Source of the DNA: a virus
Length of the DNA stretch: 23,434 nucleotides
Reading direction: 5' to 3' (one strand)
Virus record (IMG/VR): IMGVR_UViG_3300027816_000415
Location: 1 to 23,434 of that record
Shown piece by piece: positions 1-6,456 of this stretch. The position numbers were made by a program, and so were the translations under genes. The notes beneath the pieces are model-generated. The model saw only the letters and a list, made by a program, of their open reading frames with translations. It had not been told where the DNA came from and ran no database searches. Numbering within the stretch: position 1 is the first letter of the stretch; each line of letters starts with the position of its first letter.

Positions 1-2203
1 TAGAACCTGATGTACCATCTGTACCATTAGAACCGCTAGTTCCTGATGTACCTGAAGATCCATCTATACCTGAAGTACCAGAGCTACCGTCTGTACCATT
101 ACTACCACTCGTTCCTGAAGATCCATCTATACCACTTGTTCCTGAACTACCATCAGTACCGTTAGATCCTGATGTACCTGAACTACCATCTGTACCATTA
201 CTACCTGAGGTACCATCAGTACCGTTAGATCCTGATGTTCCGCTTGTTCCAGAAGATCCGTCTGTACCATTTGAACCACTTGTTCCATCTGTACCATTAG
301 ATCCAGACGTACCCGAAGAACCTGAGGTTCCTGAAGATCCATCTATACCACTTGTTCCTGAACTACCATCAGTACCGTTAGATCCTGATGTACCATCTGT
401 ACCATTACTACCTGAGGTACCATCAGTACCGTTAGATCCTGATGTTCCGCTTGTTCCAGAAGATCCGTCCGTACCATTTGAGCCACTTGTTCCATCTGTA
501 CCATTGGATCCTGATGTACCGCTTGTTCCTGAAGATCCATCTATACCACTTGTTCCTGAGCTTCCGTCAGTTCCTGATGTACCTGAACTACCATCCGTTC
601 CTGATGTTCCATCTGTACCTGAAGTACCAGAAGAACCCGAAGAACCATCTGTACCATCCACACCACTAATACCACTTGTTCCTGAAGAACCACTTGTTCC
701 TGAAGAACCATCAATACCACTTGTACCATCAGTACCGTTAGAACCAGAAGTACCTGATGTACCACTTGATCCGTCTGTTCCGCTAGTTCCTGAAGAACCA
801 TCCGTACCATTAGATCCTGAAGTTCCACTTGATCCGTCTGTTCCGCTAGTTCCTGAAGAACCGTCTGTACCGTTTGATCCTGAAGTACCAGAAGAACCTG
901 ATGTACCACTTGTACCAGTTGTAACACCCAAAGGTGTAACAGCATATGAATAGTGTACATCACCCTCTGAGTAGAAAGTCACTGAAGATGTTGCACCTCC
1001 GATGTTTTCTACCAATACTTTAACCAATATTCTATCGGATACATCCAAAGTTGAACCCGAATAGAATGTATCTGTTAATACCATTGTTGGAGATGTACTC
1101 TGAATAAGAGCAAAATCGGTTGTGAATAATAGAGATTGAGTACCACCCGAGCTTATCTTATAAACTTGTGCAGCTGTTTGAACTGGTCCTACTGTTCTTG
1201 ATAAGTGAAAGTAGAATGACCAAATTCCTGAAGGAATAACAGTAACAGCTGGATTACCAAGAGGTGAAATGTATTCACCGAATATTACTGTTTGACCTGT
1301 TAATATTGTATCTGTATATGTTGATTGCGGTAAATTATCCGCATTTGTTCCCAATACTTTGAAAGAACCATCTGTTTCAGACTGATTGAAATAATAAATC
1401 AATCCTGATGCTCTACCGTCCTGTCCTGAAGTTCCTGATGAACCACTGGTCCCTGAGCTTCCATCGGTACCACTTGTACCTGATGATCCATCTATACCAC
1501 TTGTACCTGAGCTTCCATCAGTACCGCTTGTGCCAGACGATCCACTTGTTCCACCCGAAATTACGATTTCTGCTGCACCTGTACCCCCACTGATAACAGT
1601 ACCACCTGAAATAGTAATACCTGTAACCGAAGTTACAGTTGTAACACCATCAGAAACAGATAAATTTCCACCAGATGAAGCTGTGTTAAAAATTCTCCAT
1701 CTAGCATTACTTCTTGTAACACCACTAACACCTTCAATAGTAGACCCTGTCCATGCGTCGATAAAGTTCTGACCTGCAACAGTTGCATTGGTACAGATGA
1801 AGTTGTCACCTGAAGGTACCAAAGCACCTGAAATTTCTGCAGCATCCCAAAGTGCAGGATAGTTGTCAATTTGAAGTTGATAGGTTGTGTCGGCTGATAT
1901 CACATAAACCAACATACCAATTCTACGTCTTCCTGTTGATATCTCATCACTATTGATGTATACCTGATCAGGAACCGCAAATGGTGTATTATAAGCAAAC
2001 TCAATAGGAATAGTATTTGCCGAATTTGTGACTGATCCACCTGGTCCTATTGGATCATAAATTAAGTCTTGGTGCGAATAAACCTCCATGTATCCTCCAA
2101 TGGATAATACAGAGAAGTTTGTACCTTGGGGGTTATCAAGCGCAACCGAATCTGGTCCGTTTAATAACGTTCCCGAGATTGGATTTTTGTACTGAAAGCT
2201 CAT
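1..2203 (-). CDS. Collagen-like tail fibre protein (3' end outside window)
   Basis: The frame is open from an ATG at 2203 to the left edge, giving 734 codons without a stop, so the C-terminus is missing. Residues 1-217 form a non-repetitive N-terminal region, probably the virion attachment part. Residues 218-265 are sixteen Gly-X-Y triplets. Residues 266-429 are a globular, beta-rich domain resembling domains that recur in phage structural proteins (from memory, no family assigned). From residue 430 a second Gly-X-Y block runs to the edge. The triplets are mostly GTS, GSS, GTD, GSN and GID, with no proline, as in other phage collagen-like fibres. Such proteins form trimeric rods, and the lost C-terminus would be the likely receptor-binding tip. 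The leader is A-rich (AAATAAAAAAGAC before the ATG) with no Shine-Dalgarno. It lies 15 bases after the preceding gene, so it is probably cotranscribed. Fibre assignment is confident; the target is unknown. Confidence 0.85.
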   Translation of the reverse strand, partial: MSFQYKNPISGTLLNGPDSVALDNPQGTNFSVLSIGGYMEVYSHQDLIYDPIGPGGSVTNSANTIPIEFAYNTPFAVPDQVYINSDEISTGRRRIGMLVYVISADTTYQLQIDNYPALWDAAEISGALVPSGDNFICTNATVAGQNFIDAWTGSTIEGVSGVTRSNARWRIFNTASSGGNLSVSDGVTTVTSVTGITISGGTVISGGTGAAEIVISGGTSGSSGTSGTDGSSGTSGIDGSSGTSGTDGSSGTSGSSGTSGQDGRASGLIYYFNQSETDGSFKVLGTNADNLPQSTYTDTILTGQTVIFGEYISPLGNPAVTVIPSGIWSFYFHLSRTVGPVQTAAQVYKISSGGTQSLLFTTDFALIQSTSPTMVLTDTFYSGSTLDVSDRILVKVLVENIGGATSSVTFYSEGDVHYSYAVTPLGVTTGTSGTSGSSGTSGSNGTDGSSGTSGTDGSSGTSGSNGTDGSSGTSGTDGSSGTSGTSGSNGTDGTSGIDGSSGTSGSSGTSGISGVDGTDGSSGSSGTSGTDGTSGTDGSSGTSGTDGSSGTSGIDGSSGTSGTSGSNGTDGTSGSNGTDGSSGTSGTSGSNGTDGTSGSNGTDGTSGSNGTDGSSGTSGIDGSSGTSGSSGTSGSNGTDGTSGSNGTDGSSGTSGTSGSNGTDGTSGSNGTDGSSGTSGSNGTDGSSGTSGIDGSSGTSGSNGTDGSSGTSGIDGSSGTSGTSGSNGTDGTSGS
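2..916 (-). repeat. Long Gly-X-Y (collagen-like) coding repeat
   Basis: Glycine codons (GGT or GGA) fall every nine bases at all the positions I checked between 916 and 5, giving about 101 consecutive Gly-X-Y triplets within the window. X and Y are mainly Thr, Ser, Asp and Asn, with some Ile. The low complexity also leaves other frames on both strands open, which creates spurious ORFs. Confidence 0.9.
111..511 (-). repeat. Near-identical direct duplication inside the collagen block
   Basis: Bases 111-304 and 327-511 are near-identical direct copies. They differ by three substitutions that I can see and by one 9-base indel, which is exactly one Gly-X-Y triplet. This looks like a recent duplication followed by loss or gain of a triplet, consistent with slippage or unequal recombination that alters shaft length without breaking the frame. 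Confidence 0.8.
1409..1552 (-). repeat. Short Gly-X-Y block (16 triplets)
   Basis: A first collagen-like segment of 48 residues sits between the N-terminal region and the middle globular domain of the fibre protein. It uses the same GTS/GSS/GTD/GID triplets and ends with GQD-GRA, so the fibre probably has two rod segments separated by a knob. Confidence 0.85.
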
Positions 2204-2218
2204 GTCTTTTTTATTTTT

Positions 2219-3829
2219 TTATATTAGGGTGTTACCTTTAAAGTAAATATCGGAAACTGATGCGTTTATTCTGAAGTCTGTGTTAGTATTTGATGTATAC
2301 ACTCTGTAAGTACCTGCCGGTATTGTACCACCAGTGTATTCAACAGTAATGTTATAGTATGCTGCGGTCATATTTCTTGCTGTAAGCGCGTTTGGATTAC
2401 CCGCGATGTTTGTAGAAATCTGACTAATCTTTTGTCCATTAGTTGCTCCTGTTGAAACGATCCAAGTATACCATGCATTTCCTGCTGTACCACCTGAAAC
2501 TTTTGTTGTTTGGAATAGGTATGCGTTTATCGGATTACCGAAGGCATCGTTACCTCCCGAAGTCGTAGAAATAGGACCTGTCAAGATAGATGGTGCAGTT
2601 ACACCCCATCCTGAGAACGATAGGTAAGCATTAAACTGATCATTGAATGTGGTAGCATTAGCCGTTGTTGGGGTATTGATCCAGAATCCTCTAAACGAAG
2701 ATCCTTGCGATGACATCCATCCGTTGAATTGTGCAGTTGCCGCTTGTGGTTCAATCAATAAATAACCTTGTAATGGAGCTGGTGTTGGTGTTGGCGTTGG
2801 TGTTTCAGTTGGTGTTATTGTTGCCGTTGGCGTTGGAGACTCAGTTGGGGTCATTGTTGGACTCGCTGTGGTTGTAACCGAAGGTGTTGGTGTTGTAGTT
2901 TCAGTTGGTGTTAGAGTTGGCGTTGCAGTTTCTGTTGGAGACGGAGTTTGCGTAACTGTTTCAGTTGGAGTTATAGTTGGTGTTGGAGTTGGGGTCATCG
3001 TCTCAGTCGCGGATGCGGTGATTGAAGGAGTTGGTGTTGGTGTTTCAGTAGATGTTGCCGTTATCGAAGGAGTAGGAGTATTTGTTGGTGTCTCAGTCGG
3101 AGTTGTTGTAGGTGTTTCTGTGTTAGTTGGTGTTACACTTGGTGTGTTTGTAGGCGTCTCAGATGGGGTTGTAGTCGGAGTTTCAGTAGGCGTCTCAGTT
3201 GGTGTTTGAGTTGCAGTTGCTGCTGGTGTTCCTGTTGGTGTTTGAGTTGGTGTTTCAGTAGGTGTTGGCGTTTGAGTTGGTGTCTCACTTGCAGTCTGGG
3301 TTGGTGTTTGAGTTGCAGTTGCTGCTGGTGTTCCTGTTGGCGTTTGAGTTGGTGTCTCACTTGGCGTTGCTGATAATGTAGTTGTTGGTGTCGGTGTAGT
3401 TGTTGGTGTTTGAGAGGTGGTAGGAGTTGGTGTTTGTGTAGGGGTTTCACTCGGAGTAGTCGTCGGAGTTGGCGTAGGTGTCGGAGTTTCTGTTGTACTT
3501 GCAGTAGGAGTCGGGCTAGTTCCAACAGTTGCTGTTGGTGATGGAGTAAGTGTTGGTGTTGGGCTGGCAGTTGGAGTTGGAGTGACACACTCGAAGGTGA
3601 TTACCACACCATTGAACATGTCAGTTCTTGTTTGAGCAGAATAAGCTAAAGTCGCTCCTGTAAGACCTATTGGGAAAGTTGAATAATAAACATCAAATGG
3701 ACCTAAAGCATTCGAATTCGAAGCTAATCGCACTATGTAACTTGTACAGCCTGTTACTGTAAGTTGTTGTTCTATTGAGTTGTCACATCCTGGGGCATTA
3801 TTAACAACGAATATCGAATAAAGACTCAT
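2219..3829 (-). CDS. Virion surface protein with long Thr/Pro-rich linker
   Basis: This 536-residue protein has three parts. Residues 1-82 form a small N-terminal domain with three cysteines (CDNS, TGCTS, FECV). Residues 83 to about 351 are a low-complexity stalk of TPTPT, TETPT and SPTPT units. Residues 352-536 form a globular domain rich in Asn, Thr, Gly and aromatics, ending in an apparent beta-sandwich ([13 protein letters not shown]). Thr/Pro-rich stalks act as stiff extended spacers, so the C-terminal domain is plausibly displayed away from the virion. No enzymatic motif is visible and I do not recognise the C-terminal domain. The ATG start has an A-rich leader and no Shine-Dalgarno. 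The gene lies between a SprB-like protein and a collagen fibre, which supports an adhesin or decoration role (inference). Confidence 0.75.
   Translation of the reverse strand: MSLYSIFVVNNAPGCDNSIEQQLTVTGCTSYIVRLASNSNALGPFDVYYSTFPIGLTGATLAYSAQTRTDMFNGVVITFECVTPTPTASPTPTLTPSPTATVGTSPTPTASTTETPTPTPTPTTTPSETPTQTPTPTTSQTPTTTPTPTTTLSATPSETPTQTPTGTPAATATQTPTQTASETPTQTPTPTETPTQTPTGTPAATATQTPTETPTETPTTTPSETPTNTPSVTPTNTETPTTTPTETPTNTPTPSITATSTETPTPTPSITASATETMTPTPTPTITPTETVTQTPSPTETATPTLTPTETTTPTPSVTTTASPTMTPTESPTPTATITPTETPTPTPTPAPLQGYLLIEPQAATAQFNGWMSSQGSSFRGFWINTPTTANATTFNDQFNAYLSFSGWGVTAPSILTGPISTTSGGNDAFGNPINAYLFQTTKVSGGTAGNAWYTWIVSTGATNGQKISQISTNIAGNPNALTARNMTAAYYNITVEYTGGTIPAGTYRVYTSNTNTDFRINASVSDIYFKGNTLI
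2777..3583 (-). repeat. Thr/Pro-rich low-complexity stalk repeats
   Basis: This segment encodes the Thr/Pro stalk of the surrounding gene. Within it, bases 3198-3256 and 3300-3358 are near-identical direct copies offset by 102 bases, both encoding [17 protein letters not shown]. The antisense strand reads as a spurious Val/Gly-rich ORF. Confidence 0.8.
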
Positions 3830-3842
3830 TCAAGATTTTTTT

Positions 3843-3850
3843 TATAAATA
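3843..3850 (-). promoter_or_regulatory. Candidate late promoter or leader motif TATTTATA
   Basis: In the 66-base gap 3830-3895 the coding strand reads GGGTATTTATAAAAAAAATC ahead of the ATG at 3829, with 13 bases between motif and ATG. On the plus strand it reads TATAAATA, the T4-type late promoter box, but in the opposite orientation. The same element occurs in all four gaps longer than 20 bases. Its function is inferred from this recurrence only. Confidence 0.35.
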
Positions 3851-3895
3851 CCCTTTTCTACTAATTTATCATTGATATTATTACAATTATTTTTC

Positions 3896-4288
3896 TCAAG
3901 CTAGAATTACCTCGCAGTTAGGATCCGTTAAACTCAATGATGTAACACAAGAAGCTTCAACGGTTGATAACCCACCAACCTCACAGGATGAGGAACTAAT
4001 TGTAATATCTGTGACACAAGACACTGTATGAATAGTAATCAAGAATGAACATCCGAATCTACATTCTAAAAGTTCCATCCTTTCACAACCATTTGCATCA
4101 ACCATTGTTAAAAGAATGGCAGGTGCAGTAGCAAACACAGATGAAAGGGTCGCACCTGTTTGCGGAGGTATAGGATTACCTGAGGTAATTGTATAAATCA
4201 GGGTCTGATAGTTACCATAAATGTCTGAAACATAAACATTTATTGGGTATGTACCCCCCGTTACTGATAAAATTTCTACTCTTGTCAT
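3896..4288 (-). CDS. Small cysteine-rich protein, partial SprB-like repeat
   Basis: This 130-residue protein follows the SprB-repeat protein with a four-base ATGA overlap, so translation is probably coupled. I chose the ATG at 4288 over a GTG nine bases upstream because of that overlap and an AAGGTG sequence six bases before it. The first 75 residues resemble one degenerate SprB-type unit (VTGGTYPINVYVSD early, TMVDANGC later). The C-terminal half has seven cysteines and an internal duplication: SCVTDITISSSSCEV at residues 90-104 and SCVTSLSLTDPNCEV at 113-127. No signal peptide or enzymatic motif is visible. It may be an accessory of the neighbouring adhesin. The family is not recognised. 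Confidence 0.65.
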   Translation of the reverse strand: MTRVEILSVTGGTYPINVYVSDIYGNYQTLIYTITSGNPIPPQTGATLSSVFATAPAILLTMVDANGCERMELLECRFGCSFLITIHTVSCVTDITISSSSCEVGGLSTVEASCVTSLSLTDPNCEVILA

Positions 4289-6456
4289 GACAAACACCTT
4301 ATGTCGTATAATATAATTAGTTCAACAATCACTTCTTGGTTACCCAAGATGGCTTCCGATCTATCGGTTTCGATTGTAATTTCACTTGTGAGTTCATTAA
4401 TCGTAACTTCTCCAATACCAGGAATTGTTTCGAGTAAAGATTGAACTGTATTATACCACAATGAATCAGGTGCCGCGTCAACTAAACTATTGGATACATA
4501 AAACTCTTGGTCAAGTTCAACACCCAAAGGTTGCACTTCTACTCTTGCAACGAAAGTAGCGGTTACAAGATCACAATTTGTTCTTCCTGATGTGAGCTCG
4601 TCAAATCCACCATTCATTATCTGGGCAAGTCCTCTTTTTGTACCCGCCGCGAATGAGAATGTTTCTTCACCTACCAAGTAAGTTTGATACGAAACATAAT
4701 TTTTATCACAATCGATCACTGTTGATCTCGTTTGACTACATCCAGAAGAATCTATAATCGTAATTGAGTAGGTTCCTGCCGTGAGACCTGTAGCAACGAT
4801 ATCTTGAGGGTTACCCGGTACGTTATCTGACCATTGGTACGTGAATGGTGGAATACCGTCAGATATAAAAGCGGTTATTGAACCATCAGATCCTTGTCCA
4901 CATGATGTTGTGTATAGGTTATAAATCAACGGAACACTTGTATTGACAAATACTTGTTGAGTTTGTGTACAACCTGAAGCATCTGTTACAGTAATTTGGT
5001 GTTGTCCTGAAGAAACGTTCGTAAAAGTTATCGCACTTGCTGTTGTATCTAAAATATTTTGAATTCCATCTAAGGAGTAATCGAATGGAGAAATACCTCC
5101 GACTGATTTTTCAACCAACACAATTCCATTATTTCCAGCACAGGTTGTACCTGTTGTTGTTCCTGTAATTGTAAATGAGTTACTCGAAAGTATTGCGGAT
5201 TCTTGTAAGAAATAGCATCCATTACTATCTTCGAGGATCACAGTGTAGGTACCTCCTGATAGTTCAGTGAATGTATATGAAGCTGCATTAGATGTAATTG
5301 AGAAAGTGGATGCGTCGGGATAAATTAATGTAAACGTGTATGGTGAAGTACCCCCTAAAGCAGTTACTAAAATAGATCCGTCAGCATTACTACATGAACT
5401 TGGATTAACCGATAAAATAATATCAGATATTCCATTTTCAGTGGCTAAATCGATACCCGCACTAAATTTACACAAAGCAGCATCAGTCACTAAGAAATTA
5501 TATGATCCCGCAGGAACTCCACTCAAACTGAAACTCTGTGAATATGACACATCAATTTGTCCTGTGGATGCCGAATAATAATATGGGCCTGTACCGCCAG
5601 TTATTGTCATGGTTATTACACCATCGGAGTTTAAACAAGTAGGAATATTATCTACGACAAATCCTCCAAGACCAACAGGATCTACTTGACCTATTGATTG
5701 TTCCCTAATTTTTGAACATCCGGTTGCATCAGTAACTTTTACTGCGTAAGTACCAGCTGTTAGTCCCGTAAGAGTACTACCAGTTGAACCATCATTCCAA
5801 ATGTAAGTCCATGGTTGTACACCTGTTTGTCCCGTAATAATTAATTTACCTGATGGTTGTCCACACTGTGTATCAGGGACAATATAGAAACCGAAATCAA
5901 CTTCCACAGATGGATTCACAATGAATGTTTGTGTTGTTCCTGTACATCCACCAAAGTCTACTGCCTCAATGTAATATGTTCCCGCAGAAAGTTGTTGGAA
6001 AGTAACGGTTTCAAGTGAAGTTGTTGCTGATTGTAAAAGTTCCCCATTGAAAGTGTAAAGAAAGTAAGCACTCTCTGAAAAGTTAGATGAGTCTTGAACA
6101 GTCACACTTCCATTTGATTGGCTACATGTTGTTGCTGACACGTCTATGATTGTTGCACAGTTTCCTGATGAAACAGGAACGTTGACATCAAACTCCAAGT
6201 TTACAGGCATCGTAGAGTCATTAACTCTGAATGCGTAAGTTCCCGCTGAAAGACCGTTTGCAAATGCATATGTCAAATTAATTGACAATGGATCCAAATA
6301 ATCGTAATTATATGCCAGATAATTCGAATATCCCAATGGTGGTTGCCATTGAACTGTATACGGAGGAGTACCTCCTGAAAATCCGACTTGGATACTTCCA
6401 CTTCCGTTGTTTTGGCAATCGCCCGTGACAAAAACAATGTAATTAAACGACGCCAT
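4285..6456 (-). CDS. Virion protein with about seven SprB-like repeats
   Basis: This 723-residue protein is built from about seven tandem units of roughly 75-90 residues. Each follows the pattern C-x(n)-DGS-x(n)-GGxxPYxYxW, then L-[ST]-AGTY-x(n)-V-x-D-x-x-GC. This is the SprB repeat signature known from Flavobacterium gliding adhesins and other Bacteroidota surface proteins. Clear matches include GGTPPYTVQW with LSAGTYAFRVND, then LTAGTYAVKVTDATGC, then IPPFTYQW with LTAGTYSITIIDSSGC. From about residue 583 a different C-terminal domain of some 140 residues follows (SLVDAAPDSLW at 657-667), resembling the end of the gpI-type protein just upstream. The gene overlaps that gene by 14 bases. I used the ATG at 6456; a GTG at 6462 is an alternative. 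A surface or receptor-binding role is inferred. Confidence 0.8.
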   Translation of the reverse strand: MASFNYIVFVTGDCQNNGSGSIQVGFSGGTPPYTVQWQPPLGYSNYLAYNYDYLDPLSINLTYAFANGLSAGTYAFRVNDSTMPVNLEFDVNVPVSSGNCATIIDVSATTCSQSNGSVTVQDSSNFSESAYFLYTFNGELLQSATTSLETVTFQQLSAGTYYIEAVDFGGCTGTTQTFIVNPSVEVDFGFYIVPDTQCGQPSGKLIITGQTGVQPWTYIWNDGSTGSTLTGLTAGTYAVKVTDATGCSKIREQSIGQVDPVGLGGFVVDNIPTCLNSDGVITMTITGGTGPYYYSASTGQIDVSYSQSFSLSGVPAGSYNFLVTDAALCKFSAGIDLATENGISDIILSVNPSSCSNADGSILVTALGGTSPYTFTLIYPDASTFSITSNAASYTFTELSGGTYTVILEDSNGCYFLQESAILSSNSFTITGTTTGTTCAGNNGIVLVEKSVGGISPFDYSLDGIQNILDTTASAITFTNVSSGQHQITVTDASGCTQTQQVFVNTSVPLIYNLYTTSCGQGSDGSITAFISDGIPPFTYQWSDNVPGNPQDIVATGLTAGTYSITIIDSSGCSQTRSTVIDCDKNYVSYQTYLVGEETFSFAAGTKRGLAQIMNGGFDELTSGRTNCDLVTATFVARVEVQPLGVELDQEFYVSNSLVDAAPDSLWYNTVQSLLETIPGIGEVTINELTSEITIETDRSEAILGNQEVIVELIILYDIRCLS

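Noticed and set aside
1-916. Possible CRISPR array because of short regular repeats
   Set aside because: The periodicity is nine bases and in frame with glycine codons, with no unique spacers of constant length.
504-953. Plus-strand ORF rich in Val-Pro-Glu/Asp repeats
   Set aside because: It is the antisense of the Gly-X-Y coding repeat. The low complexity of the repeat keeps it open, and all other genes are on the minus strand.
541-963. Minus-strand Gln/Val/Leu-rich ORFs in the collagen region
   Set aside because: These are frame-shifted readings of the same repeat. The Gly-X-Y frame runs through without a stop from 2203 to the edge and joins two globular domains.
2219-2780. Possible diversity-generating retroelement target in the C-terminal domain of the Thr/Pro protein
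   Set aside because: No reverse transcriptase, no template repeat and no adenine-biased variable repeat were seen in the window.
2868-3209. Plus-strand ORF of Val-Gly-Val repeats (elastin-like)
   Set aside because: It is the antisense of the Thr/Pro stalk, an artefact of ACN-CCN codon repetition, with no initiation context.
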